Source: Hyphomonadaceae bacterium
GTDB taxonomy: Bacteria > Pseudomonadota > Alphaproteobacteria > Caulobacterales > Aquidulcibacteraceae
Assembly (NCBI GenBank): GCA_019753105.1
Contig: JAIELJ010000012.1
Location: 248,001-312,000, forward strand
Reading direction: 5' to 3'
DNA: 64,000 nt
Shown here: one piece after another, positions 50,974 to 59,494 of the stretch
Position numbering within the stretch: position 1 is the first letter of the stretch
How the letters are laid out: every line of letters begins with the position of its first letter
Position numbers and translations under genes: made by a program
Notes under the pieces: model-generated
Seen by the model: only the letters and a program-made list of their open reading frames with translations
Databases searched by the model: none
Told to the model about the DNA's origin: nothing

Positions 50974-52142
50974 CGTTCGCCATCGAACTCACAGAAGAAC
51001 AATCTGCCATCAAGCACGCGATCGAAGAGATCTGCGCCAAGTACGATGATCATTACTGGCTGAACGTCGACAATACCGGCAATTTCCCTGACGCGTTCGT
51101 CAACGACATCGCGGAAGGTGGTTGGCTGGGCGTTGCGATGCCGGAAAGCGTCGGCGGCGCGGGGCTTGGGCTCACCGAAGCTGCGCTGATGATGCAGACA
51201 GTGGCGGAGTCAGGCGCTGGGTTCTCTGGCGCGAGCGCCATTCACTTGAACATTTTTGGCCTCATGCCGATCGTGAAGTTCGGCACGCCCGAGCAGCAAC
51301 AGCGCTTCCTGCCGCCAGCGATGGATGGCCGCGACAAAGCGTGCTTTGCTGTCACCGAGCCGAATTCAGGCCTCGACACAGCGAGCCTGGAAACCCGCGC
51401 TGAGCGCACGAACACCGGCTATCGCATCAACGGTCGCAAAATCTGGACGACGAACGCGCAGCGCGCGAACAAAATCCTGATCATCGCGCGCACGACGCCA
51501 AAAGATCAGGTGAAACGCCCGACGGAGGGCTTGTCGCTCTTTTATGCTGATTTCGATCGCAGCAAGATCGAGGCGCAACCGATCCCGAAAATGGGCCGCA
51601 AGGCGGTGGAGTGCAACACGCTCTTCATCGAAGACTTGGATGTTTCGAATGCGGAGCTGATCGGCGAAGAGGGCGCGGGTTTTAAGATTCTGCTTTCCGG
51701 GCTGAACCCGGAGCGCGTCCTGTTTGCTGCCGAGGCGATCGGTTTGGGTCGCGTCGCTTTGAAGCGCGCGGCGCAGTACGCCAAGGAGCGCGTCGTGTTC
51801 GGCCGTCCTATCGGCCAAAACCAAGGCATCCAGCATCCACTCGCTAAATCTTGGGCGGAACTTGAGGCCGCGAACCTGCTGACGTTCAAGGCCGCAGCGC
51901 TTTACGATGCTGGACGTGACTGCGGGGCTGAAGCCAATGCCGCGAAGTATCTCGGGGCGGAAGCGGGCTTCACCGCGTGCGAAGCGTCAGTCCTGGCCCA
52001 TGGCGGGATGGGCTACGCGAAGGAATATTTCGTCGAGCGCTACTTCCGCGAAGCGATGATCGCGCGCATCGCTCCCGTATCGCGCGAAATGATCCTGAAC
52101 TTCATCGCCGAGCGCGTGCTGGGCCTGCCGAAGAGCTATTAG
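50970..52142 (+). CDS. Acyl-CoA dehydrogenase
   Basis: A 390-aa flavoprotein of the ACAD family, removing two hydrogens from an acyl-CoA. Visible blocks: MPESVGGAGLGLTEAALMMQ, the FAD region CFAVTEPNSGLD followed by KIWTTNAQRAN, and GLNPERVLFAAEAIGLG. The C-terminal catalytic region is AAKYLGAEAGFTACEASVLA with AHGGMGYAKEY. Chain-length preference cannot be told. It is translated from an ATGA overlap and shares TTAG stop bases with the convergent gene. Confidence 0.95.
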   Translation: MTFAIELTEEQSAIKHAIEEICAKYDDHYWLNVDNTGNFPDAFVNDIAEGGWLGVAMPESVGGAGLGLTEAALMMQTVAESGAGFSGASAIHLNIFGLMPIVKFGTPEQQQRFLPPAMDGRDKACFAVTEPNSGLDTASLETRAERTNTGYRINGRKIWTTNAQRANKILIIARTTPKDQVKRPTEGLSLFYADFDRSKIEAQPIPKMGRKAVECNTLFIEDLDVSNAELIGEEGAGFKILLSGLNPERVLFAAEAIGLGRVALKRAAQYAKERVVFGRPIGQNQGIQHPLAKSWAELEAANLLTFKAAALYDAGRDCGAEANAAKYLGAEAGFTACEASVLAHGGMGYAKEYFVERYFREAMIARIAPVSREMILNFIAERVLGLPKSY

Positions 52143-52570
52143 TCCTCACGCGGCCACGGCTGCGTGGCGTCCTTCGCGCCTGACCAGCTTTGCGCCTTCA
52201 GTGCGTCGATGCGGGCGATGGTGCGAGGATCGATCGGCACAAGCAGGTGTGGGGCGAGATGAAGGTCGCACGCGTTCGCCAGCGCATTGGCGATGAAGAC
52301 ATCTTGCTCGAACGCGTTGACGGTGACGATCTCGTCCGCGAAAATCGCACCGAGTAGGCCAACGGCGTCCTCACTTGAGTTGACCGGGACCGCGGCCTCG
52401 CCGAGCCAGACCCACGCTTCTTCGGCGTTTACACTCGCGCCCGCGCTGATCTCTCCTTGTTTCCACACGAGTGCGATGACGCCGTCCTCGCGCACTTCCT
52501 CGAACGGCGTTCCGCTGAACGCCCATGCGACGTCTTTGACAAATTGCCGTCGTGCGTCGGCTGTGATCAT
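52139..52570 (-). CDS. Hypothetical protein
   Basis: A 143-aa soluble protein from ATG 52570 (MITADARRQFVKDVAWAF). No domain is recognised. It alternates strands and helices (VIALVWKQGEISAGASVNAE, NAFEQDVFIANALANACDLH) and ends with a charged tail. The frame opens further upstream but would overlap the divergent PepSY gene, so the internal ATG is preferred. Confidence 0.65.
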   Translation of the reverse strand: MITADARRQFVKDVAWAFSGTPFEEVREDGVIALVWKQGEISAGASVNAEEAWVWLGEAAVPVNSSEDAVGLLGAIFADEIVTVNAFEQDVFIANALANACDLHLAPHLLVPIDPRTIARIDALKAQSWSGAKDATQPWPRED

Positions 52571-52622
52571 GTGCGGGCAATCTAACGTAACGGCCCCGAG
52601 GCGGCCAGCTTGATGAGATGCC

Positions 52623-53324
52623 ATGAAACTCGCCGCGCTTGCATCCTCGATCCACAAATGGCTCGCCCTTATTGTCGGCGTGCAGATGTTGTTCTGGGTG
52701 GGCTCCGGCCTGTTCTTCGCAATCTACCCGATTGAGCAGGTCCGCAGCGAACATCGCATCGCGCACCAGCACACGACGCTCGCGCCGATGCCGGATCGTT
52801 CGCCTGCGGAGATGAGCGCTCTCCTTCCGGAAGAGCCAACGCGGGTAAGTTACGAGACGACAAGCGCGGGTGAGCAAGTCGTCGTTGCCGAGTTCGCTGA
52901 GCGCCGCCCGATCATGATCGACCTCAACGATTGGGAGGTCGTCTCGCCTCTCAGCGCCGACGCTGCCGCTCAGATTGCGGCTGCTTACGTCGCAGATGCG
53001 CCGCGCATCGCGCGCACAACGCTCGTGACCGAAGAGAGCCCGGAATATCGAGGTCCGCTGCCGGCGTGGCGCATTGCCTTTGACGATGCGGAGGGGCTTG
53101 CGGTTTATGTCGTCGCCGATACCGGCCGCGTGGCAGCGCGCCGCTCCGATCTGTGGCGCGTCTATGATGCGCTCTGGGCGCTGCACATTATGGATTGGCG
53201 TGACCACGAGAACTTCAACACCGGGCTCCTGATCGTGACGTCTTTCACGGCGCTCATCGTCACGCTGGCGGGCTTCGTTTTGTTTCCGTATCGGTTGCGC
53301 TTGCGGAAACGTCGCGCGGGTTAA
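52623..53324 (+). CDS. PepSY domain membrane protein
   Basis: A 233-aa protein with an N-terminal transmembrane helix (IHKWLALIVGVQMLFWVGSG), a PepSY-like periplasmic domain (residues about 110-170, WRIAFDDAEGLAVYVVADT) and a C-terminal transmembrane helix (residues about 205-225). The H-K-W start and DALWALHIMDW are typical of PepSY-TM proteins, which often accompany ferric or cupric reductases. No such partner is present in the window. Confidence 0.85.
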   Translation: MKLAALASSIHKWLALIVGVQMLFWVGSGLFFAIYPIEQVRSEHRIAHQHTTLAPMPDRSPAEMSALLPEEPTRVSYETTSAGEQVVVAEFAERRPIMIDLNDWEVVSPLSADAAAQIAAAYVADAPRIARTTLVTEESPEYRGPLPAWRIAFDDAEGLAVYVVADTGRVAARRSDLWRVYDALWALHIMDWRDHENFNTGLLIVTSFTALIVTLAGFVLFPYRLRLRKRRAG

Positions 53325-53337
53325 TTTCGCGTTTACC
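53321..53337 (+). promoter_or_regulatory. CtrA-like motif upstream of lytic transglycosylase
   Basis: TTAA-tttcgcg-TTTACC, with a seven-base spacer, differs from the CtrA box (TTAA-N7-TTAAC) by one base in the second half. It lies 22 bases before the transglycosylase start and overlaps the PepSY stop codon. One short, near-match site is weak evidence. Confidence 0.25.
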
Positions 53338-53358
53338 AAATGCGCCCAGCCCAGGGGC

Positions 53359-54138
53359 ATGAGCAATCCGATCGCGCCAGTTGGCCCCGACGCCGTCCGC
53401 GCCGCGATCCGCCGGGCGGCGGATGCGACGGGCGTAGACTTTTCGCTTCTGGTGGAAACAGCGCGTCGCGAAAGCGCGCTCAATCCGCAAGCGCGGGCAG
53501 GCACATCAAGCGCCACCGGGCTTTTCCAGTTCATCGACAGCACTTGGCTCGACATGGTGCGCCGGCACGGCGCCCAGCACGGCCTTGGCGAACAAGCGCG
53601 CGCGCTGCAGCAGGGCGCTGATCCTGCGACACGCCGCGAAATCCTGGCGCTGCGCAACGATCCAGAACTCTCAGCCCGCATGGCGGCTGAACTCGCGCGC
53701 GAGAATGCGCAGACGCTGCATTCGCGCTTGGGCCGCGCCCCAAGTGCTGGTGAACTCTATGCCGCGCACGTCATGGGCTCCGGCGGCGCTTTACGCTTGA
53801 TCGAAGCAGCGCAATCGGGCGCGCCGAGTGCTGCGGCGATCTTCCCGCGCGAGGCGGCGGCTAATCGTGGGCTGTTTTACGTCAACGGCGCACCGCGCTC
53901 GGCCGAGGCGCTGCTGCAGCGTTTGAATCTGGACGCGACCGCAGGCATAGGCGCACCATCGGCGCAAGCGCCGCAGCGCGTCGATCATGGCGCTGATAAC
54001 GCGCCCATGTCGCCGGCGCTCGCGCAGGCGTTGTTCGCCATGGCGCTGTTGCCGCTGCTGCGCAGCGGCGAAGACGAAACGCAGATTGATCCGGTGCGGC
54101 AGGCGCTGAACGCCTATACGCGAAACCGCGACATCTAG
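53359..54138 (+). CDS. Lytic transglycosylase-like protein
   Basis: A 259-aa protein with a lysozyme-like SLT domain: VETARRESALNPQARAGTSS with the catalytic Glu, ATGLFQFIDSTWLDMVRRHG, and AGELYAAHVMGSGGALRLI. It should cut the glycan strand between MurNAc and GlcNAc with anhydro product. There is no visible signal peptide; some related enzymes act with flagellar or secretion machines or leave the cell by other routes. Its TAG shares CTAG with the convergent CoA-transferase gene. Confidence 0.88.
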   Translation: MSNPIAPVGPDAVRAAIRRAADATGVDFSLLVETARRESALNPQARAGTSSATGLFQFIDSTWLDMVRRHGAQHGLGEQARALQQGADPATRREILALRNDPELSARMAAELARENAQTLHSRLGRAPSAGELYAAHVMGSGGALRLIEAAQSGAPSAAAIFPREAAANRGLFYVNGAPRSAEALLQRLNLDATAGIGAPSAQAPQRVDHGADNAPMSPALAQALFAMALLPLLRSGEDETQIDPVRQALNAYTRNRDI

Positions 54139-55331
54139 GCGGCAGCTCCACTCGCATAGAACGCATCGATCTCGGCATCTGAATAGCCAAGCTGCGCCAG
54201 AACAGCGCGCGTGTGCTCACCCATTTTCGGCGCGGGCCCCTTGGGGCCGTCATCGGCGCCGTGAAAGCGCACGGGAGAGCCGGGCGCATTAATCGGCGGG
54301 CCTTCATGTTGCGGCGTTTGCACCACGCAACCGGCGGCAATCGTTTGCGGATCGATGATCGCCTCTGCCGCCGTGAGCAGTGGCGACCACACCATTTCTT
54401 CCGCATCAAGACGCGCGCTCAGTTCGTCCAGCGTGAACGAAGCAAAGGCTTCATCGAGGATCGCCACCAATTCCGGCCCGTGTGCGCGGCGCGGCTTGGC
54501 GCGCGAGAAGCGCTCATCCTCGATGAGATGATCCAGCTTCAGCGCACGGCAAAATGGCGGCCAATCTTTCTCGCCCTGACGCGTCAGCATCGTCAGCCAG
54601 TGACCATCCTTGGTCTTGAAATAATTGATCAGCGGGTTGGCTGCGTCGGCGCGTGGGCGATTGGTCGCCGTGCGCCCATAGCTGTGCTGGATGGCAAAGT
54701 CGGAGCCGCCGACATAATGCGCTGTGCGCAAGAGCGAGGCTTCGACAAGCCGTCCTTTCCCAGTCGATTGGCGTTCATAGAGCGCCGCCAGCACGCCGCT
54801 CGCGATCGCTAGCGACGCGACGTGATCACCAAACGCGGTGCGCAGCGCCACAGGTTCACCGCCCTTTGGCCGGAACAGTGAGGCCAAGCCTGAGCGCGCC
54901 CAGAACGCCGCCGAGTCCATCCCTGGTCGATCAGCGTCCGGCCCATCGAGTCCGTAGCCTGTCAGTGACGCGTAGATGAGGCGCGGGTTGCGGGCGAGAA
55001 GCGCATCGTGATCGAGGCCGGCGCGTTTGAGGCCACCCGGGCGCACGTTTGTGAGAAACACGTCCGCGCCATCGATCAGCTTCAGCAGCGCATCGCGCGC
55101 TGCATCCTGGGTGGTGTCGAGGACGATGCTCTTCTTGCCGCGATTGTCGAACTCGAACACCGGATTGACCGCGACGCCCTCGATCCCAACCGAGGCGAAG
55201 AACATGCGGATCGGGTCACCGCCCGGAGGCTCGACCTTGATCACGTCGGCACCCCAGTCCGCCATGATCGCGCCCGCGCCAGGGGCGGCAACGTAGGTGG
55301 CGTACTCCACGACTTTCAGGCCTTCGAGCAT
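54135..55331 (-). CDS. CaiB/BaiF (class III) CoA-transferase
   Basis: A 398-aa enzyme that moves CoA between carboxylic acids. The start MLEGLKVVEYATYVAAPGAG and MADWGADVIKVEPPGGDPIR are the family's opening; VFLTNVRPGGLKRAGLDHDA contains the region ahead of the catalytic Asp (GMDSAAFWARSG). The C-terminal part has a hinge loop (VVQTPQHEGPPINAPGSPVR). ATG 55331 is used; a start ten codons up is possible. Its partner acids are unknown, though an acyl-CoA dehydrogenase is 2 kb away. Confidence 0.92.
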   Translation of the reverse strand: MLEGLKVVEYATYVAAPGAGAIMADWGADVIKVEPPGGDPIRMFFASVGIEGVAVNPVFEFDNRGKKSIVLDTTQDAARDALLKLIDGADVFLTNVRPGGLKRAGLDHDALLARNPRLIYASLTGYGLDGPDADRPGMDSAAFWARSGLASLFRPKGGEPVALRTAFGDHVASLAIASGVLAALYERQSTGKGRLVEASLLRTAHYVGGSDFAIQHSYGRTATNRPRADAANPLINYFKTKDGHWLTMLTRQGEKDWPPFCRALKLDHLIEDERFSRAKPRRAHGPELVAILDEAFASFTLDELSARLDAEEMVWSPLLTAAEAIIDPQTIAAGCVVQTPQHEGPPINAPGSPVRFHGADDGPKGPAPKMGEHTRAVLAQLGYSDAEIDAFYASGAAA

Positions 55332-55449
55332 ATGCTTGTTTCCTGTTCGCAACGTTCGCAATCAAGGCTTCGTTAAGGCTCAAGCGCAAGTCTGGCCATT
55401 AAGAGGCGCGGCGGGGAGTCGCCGCCGCCCTGCAACCGTGAGCGCTACA

Positions 55450-56598
55450 ATGTCGATCGTCACCATGCGCGCCAGTCTGACGGATAACGACATCCGGACT
55501 TTGATCAAAGGTCCGACGCAGGAGGATCGCGCTCAGGCCGCGCACAAGATTTGCCGGTGCATCGATGAGGGCCAGCTTTCCCCAGAGGAACGCGCGCATG
55601 CCGAAGGCATCATGCAAGTCATGGCCGCGGACGCTGCAGTGCTCGTCCGCCGCGCGCTTGCGGTGGCGTTGAAGAACTCGCCCAAGCTTCCACGCGAGAT
55701 AGCCAACAAGCTCGCGCGTGACGTTGATACGATCGCGCTGCCAATCGTGCTCAATTCACCGTCGCTGACCGACGCCGATCTCGTTGAGATCGTGAAAGCA
55801 TGCCCGCCCAACAAACAGATCGCCGTTGCGAGCCGCGAGTCGCTGAGCCCGACCGTGACCGGCGCGATTGCCAAGTTCGCGGTGCAGGAGGCCGTCGGCC
55901 GTGCGCTGGCGAATGACAACGCGGTGTTCGACGATGACGGCCTGGAGACAACGCTGACGCGTTTCGCTGGCGTCTCGACGATTACCGCGACAATGGTTCA
56001 TCGCAATGAATTGCCACTAGCGATTACAGAAAAGCTGGTCTCTCTCGTTGCTGGCGAGGCGTTCGACTATCTCGTCAACAATCACGAGCTGCCGCCGCAA
56101 GTGGCGATCGATCTCGCCATGGGCGCGCGCGAGCGTGTGACGATCGATATCGTGGAGCAGGCGGCCAAACAGAAAGATATCGGCCGCTTTGTTCAGCAGC
56201 TCAATCTGAACGGACGGCTCAACCCGTCTCTACTCATGCGTGGTTTGTGCCTTGGCCACATCGAGTTTGTCGAGCATGCGATGGCTGAGCTTGCTGGCAT
56301 TCCGCACGGGCGGATGTGGCTCTTGGTGCACGATAGCGGGCCGCTTGGCTTGAAGGCGGCGTTCGATCGCGCCGGTTTGCCGCCGCGTCTTTTCCCGTCA
56401 TTCCGCGCGGCAGTTGAAGTGTACCACTCGATCGAACGGGAAGGGACCTCGCTCGATCGCATCACCTTCCGCAAGCGCATGCTGGAGCGCACACTCACGC
56501 TGTTCCAAAGCGTGCCGAAGGACGATCTCGACTATCTGCTCGAAAAGCTCGACGCGTCCGGCTTGCAGAATGTCCGCACCAGCGCTGCGTTGAGCTAG
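55450..56598 (+). CDS. DUF2336 protein
   Basis: A 382-aa alpha-helical protein of the alphaproteobacterial DUF2336 family. It is seen in SLTDNDIRTLIKGPTQEDRA, LVRRALAVALKNSPKLPREI, SLTDADLVEIVKACPPNKQI (HEAT-like turns) and LVNNHELPPQVAIDLAMG. Function is unknown, though some members relate to signalling or motility. ATG 55450 is used. Its TAG shares CTAG with the convergent EAL-like gene. Confidence 0.88.
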   Translation: MSIVTMRASLTDNDIRTLIKGPTQEDRAQAAHKICRCIDEGQLSPEERAHAEGIMQVMAADAAVLVRRALAVALKNSPKLPREIANKLARDVDTIALPIVLNSPSLTDADLVEIVKACPPNKQIAVASRESLSPTVTGAIAKFAVQEAVGRALANDNAVFDDDGLETTLTRFAGVSTITATMVHRNELPLAITEKLVSLVAGEAFDYLVNNHELPPQVAIDLAMGARERVTIDIVEQAAKQKDIGRFVQQLNLNGRLNPSLLMRGLCLGHIEFVEHAMAELAGIPHGRMWLLVHDSGPLGLKAAFDRAGLPPRLFPSFRAAVEVYHSIEREGTSLDRITFRKRMLERTLTLFQSVPKDDLDYLLEKLDASGLQNVRTSAALS

Positions 56599-57254
56599 CG
56601 CAGGCCGGCTTCGGCAAAAGGCCCGCCGCCGCGGTCAAAGCCAGCAATGGCGAGCGTGCGCGCTTGCGAGGCGGAGCGCACGGTTTCGGCTGTGATGATC
56701 AAACCCGCGCCCTTGGCTGCGAGGAGACGCCGTCCAAGCGGGCTGCGGTCGCCATCCTCAAGCGCCAGGAACGGGCCGGCGCTTTCGGGCGCTGCCATGA
56801 CGAGCTCGGAGTAGAGTGCGCGTGCGCGCGCCCCGAATGGCAACGGACACTCCGGATCGGCCCGAAGCACGACACCCCACCCACGCGCCCGAAGTTCTTC
56901 GGCAATTGCGGGGCCGTCCGAGACGATGCGGCGTTCGCAAACCTCGAAAGCCAGCGATCGCCGTGTGCAACCGGCTTCGACAGCGGCCTCGCTCAACGCG
57001 TCCGCTTCTAACTCGCTCTGGACGTCGCCGGGTAGGGCGAGTGTCAGCGGCGCGTGAATGCCGCGTTCGCGCCATGCCATGCGCGCGCCGCGCAAAACCC
57101 GGGCGAGGTTGGAAAACGCAAACGCCTCCTGCGGCTCGCCACGCGGGCGCACTACGCCTGCGGCCAACGCGCCGACGCGCAGATCCACGCGCGCGCCAAT
57201 GGCGAACGCGAGCGGCTCTGGTTCTTGGCGTGGGCGGAAGGGAATGACGTTCAT
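56595..57254 (-). CDS. Degenerate EAL-domain-like protein
   Basis: A 219-aa protein resembling the c-di-GMP phosphodiesterase EAL fold but with catalytic residues lost. The order fits: MAWRERGIHAPLTLALPGDV (EAL strand with N-x-S replaced), SLAFEVCERRIVSDGPAIAE (the E-x-x-E strand), ELRARGWGVVLRADPECPLP (the position of DDFG). The EAL signature itself and the DDFG metal site are absent, so it is probably a non-enzymatic sensor or scaffold. Sits between DUF2336 and an Hpt gene. Confidence 0.65.
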   Translation of the reverse strand: MNVIPFRPRQEPEPLAFAIGARVDLRVGALAAGVVRPRGEPQEAFAFSNLARVLRGARMAWRERGIHAPLTLALPGDVQSELEADALSEAAVEAGCTRRSLAFEVCERRIVSDGPAIAEELRARGWGVVLRADPECPLPFGARARALYSELVMAAPESAGPFLALEDGDRSPLGRRLLAAKGAGLIITAETVRSASQARTLAIAGFDRGGGPFAEAGLR

Positions 57255-57353
57255 GTTTATGGCCGTTAGCGAACGGCGCTTGTGCCATGAACGCAGTTAA
57301 ATTCCGGGCGAACGAATGCGGTGAACGCTGTATTCACCCAGCTTGCTAAAGCC

Positions 57354-57842
57354 TTACTCGGGCGCGACGCCGAGCTGTTCGACTTGCGATTCAAGTGCTG
57401 AGACTAGTGCGCGGCCAACAGGGTGCTCGACAGTGGTTATGCGGTCCCGCACCGCCGCGCGCAGCGCATCGACGTGCGCCGTTACCAGCCCCGGGTTGCG
57501 CTGCGCTGCGAACTTGCCGGCGTCTGTCTCGATTAGCCGGCAGAGCGATGCAGCGATCTGCGTCACGAGCGGAAAGCCATAGGCGCCGCCCATGCCTTTG
57601 AGATCGTGTGCAACGTCATAAAGCGCCTCCAGCGCGCCTTCGCTCCAGCCTGCGTTCTGCGCCGCGACGCGCGCGATCTGCAGCTTGCGGATGTCGTCAT
57701 CGAGCCATTGCTCGAATGATCCGCCCATAGCCTTCATCGCGTCATCGGCGCGCTTCAGCGACGTTTGGTCGAACACCGGCTTTTGCAGCAGGATGCGGCC
57801 TGTCGTGCGAGGATCGATGAATTGGGCTTTGGGCTTTGTCAT
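57354..57842 (-). CDS. Hpt (histidine phosphotransfer) domain protein
   Basis: A 162-aa protein. The phospho-acceptor motif is HDLKGMGGAYGFPL (HxxKG). The Hpt bundle covers about residues 45-150. The N-terminal 40 residues are unrelated (RTTGRILLQKPVFDQTSLKR). It should relay phosphate between a receiver and a response regulator; no kinase or receiver lies next to it. 48 bases separate it from nadK. Confidence 0.85.
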   Translation of the reverse strand: MTKPKAQFIDPRTTGRILLQKPVFDQTSLKRADDAMKAMGGSFEQWLDDDIRKLQIARVAAQNAGWSEGALEALYDVAHDLKGMGGAYGFPLVTQIAASLCRLIETDAGKFAAQRNPGLVTAHVDALRAAVRDRITTVEHPVGRALVSALESQVEQLGVAPE

Positions 57843-57890
57843 GCGCCAGCCAATGTCGAGACGGGGTATGAACAGAGCGTTGACGCGCTG

Positions 57891-58649
57891 CTAAACCGCA
57901 AACTGCTCGTGCAGGATGCGCTCGTCCAAGGCGTGCCCGCGGTCGAACAGCATCGTTAGGCCGTCACCGGAATCTTCGGCGATGTCGACCGCGATGACGT
58001 CGCGTGTTTCAAGGTTGTCGGCCGCGGCGCTGACGCCGCGATGCTCTGCGTCGATCACTTCGATCCGAACGTTGGCGCGGTGGGGCAGCAGCGCGCCGCG
58101 CCAACGGCGCGGGCGGAAGGCGCTGATTGGCGTAAGCGCCAGCAGTCGAGAATCGATCGGCAGGATGGGGCCGTGGGCTGAGAAGTTGTATGCGGTCGAG
58201 CCTGCCGGTGTGGCCACCATCAGGCCATCGCAGAGCAACTCCGCCAGGCGCTCGGCGCCGTCCACGATGATACGCAGCTTTGCCGATTGCGCCGTTTGGC
58301 GCAGCAGCGAGACCTCATTGAAGGCGCGCACCACCACCACGGCGCCGCTCGCCGTCTCGCAACGGGCGACGAGCGGGCGGATACGCACCTGTTCGGCTTT
58401 GGCCAAGCGCTCGGCTAAGCCGTCCTCGTCGTATTCGTTCATCAGAAAGCCGACGGTGCCGCGGTTCATCCCGTAAACCGGCTTTTTATCCTTGAGCCGT
58501 TTGCGCAGGGTATCGAGCATATGGCCGTCGCCGCCGAGCGCCACGATCACGTCCGCATCGGCCTCGCCGCTTTCCCCATAGACATGGCGAAGCCGCCGTA
58601 GGGCTTCCTGCGCTTCCGGACGGGCGCTGGCGGTGAAGGCGAGTTTCAT
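57891..58649 (-). CDS. nadK: NAD kinase
   Basis: A 252-aa enzyme that makes NADP from NAD and ATP (or polyphosphate). The GGDG motif appears in VALGGDGHMLDTLRK, followed by YGMNRGTVGFLMNEY and the second conserved block LVATPAGSTAYNFSAHGP. The C-terminal HRGVSAAADNL follows. Length matches bacterial NadK. Confidence 0.96.
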   Translation of the reverse strand: MKLAFTASARPEAQEALRRLRHVYGESGEADADVIVALGGDGHMLDTLRKRLKDKKPVYGMNRGTVGFLMNEYDEDGLAERLAKAEQVRIRPLVARCETASGAVVVVRAFNEVSLLRQTAQSAKLRIIVDGAERLAELLCDGLMVATPAGSTAYNFSAHGPILPIDSRLLALTPISAFRPRRWRGALLPHRANVRIEVIDAEHRGVSAAADNLETRDVIAVDIAEDSGDGLTMLFDRGHALDERILHEQFAV

Positions 58650-58729
58650 AGGAGGTTCTGTGCGCTCTTTGCTTATGGGCGCGGCGGGCCTAGAACTTTC
58701 CTAACACAAGCTTGGACGGAGCGCGAACC

Positions 58730-59494
58730 ATGGCTGACGACGCCGGAACATCCCTCAAGGGGCGAGTAAGCGCCGAGGAATGGCAGGCGCGGGTCGATCT
58801 CGCAGCACTCTATCGCCTGGTCGCGCTGCACGGCTGGGACGATATGATTTTCACGCACATTTCTATGCGTGTCCCAGGACCGGATCATCACTTCCTGATC
58901 AACCCGTATGGGATGTTCTTTGAAGAGATCACTGCTTCGTCGCTGGTGAAGGTTGATCTCGACGGCAATATCGTCGCGCCAACGCCGTACTACATCAATC
59001 CAGCCGGCTTCACGATCCACTCGGCCATCCACGCAGCGCGCGAAGATGCGATCTGCGTCATTCACCTGCACACCGATGCGGGTGTCGGCGTCTCCGCGCA
59101 GAAAGATGGACTGCTGCCGATCTCGCAGAATTCGCTGCTCGTGCTGCCGAACTTGGCGTTCCACGATTACGAAGGCGTCGCGCTTAATCTTGACGAACGC
59201 GAGCGTCTGGTGCGCGATATTGGCGACAAGAAGCTGATGCTGCTGCGCAACCACGGCACGCTCTCGGTCGGCGTCAACGCCGCGGACGCGTTCGTCGGCA
59301 TCTTCTTCCTCGAGCGCGCATGTGCGCAGCAGGTCAACGCGCTCGCCGCGGGCCGTGAGAACATCTTGATCGCTCCAGAAGCCGCACAGCAAGAAACGCG
59401 CGGCCAGAGCAAGGGTTTGGGCATGGTGTCGGGGCTGGCATGGCCGGGGCTGAAGAGAAAACTCGATCGGGAACTGCCGGGCTACGATACTTAA
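58730..59494 (+). CDS. Class II aldolase/adducin family protein
   Basis: A 254-aa enzyme of the fuculose-aldolase-like fold. The zinc ligands are in VIHLHTDAGVGVS (two His) and LLRNHGTLSVG (third His); the catalytic Glu may lie in AFHDYEGVALN. Family members cleave or form sugar phosphates or decarboxylate; several alphaproteobacterial copies act on unknown substrates. ATG 58730 is used. The stop overlaps the 5' part of the following frameshifted gene by 55 bases. Confidence 0.9.
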   Translation: MADDAGTSLKGRVSAEEWQARVDLAALYRLVALHGWDDMIFTHISMRVPGPDHHFLINPYGMFFEEITASSLVKVDLDGNIVAPTPYYINPAGFTIHSAIHAAREDAICVIHLHTDAGVGVSAQKDGLLPISQNSLLVLPNLAFHDYEGVALNLDERERLVRDIGDKKLMLLRNHGTLSVGVNAADAFVGIFFLERACAQQVNALAAGRENILIAPEAAQQETRGQSKGLGMVSGLAWPGLKRKLDRELPGYDT

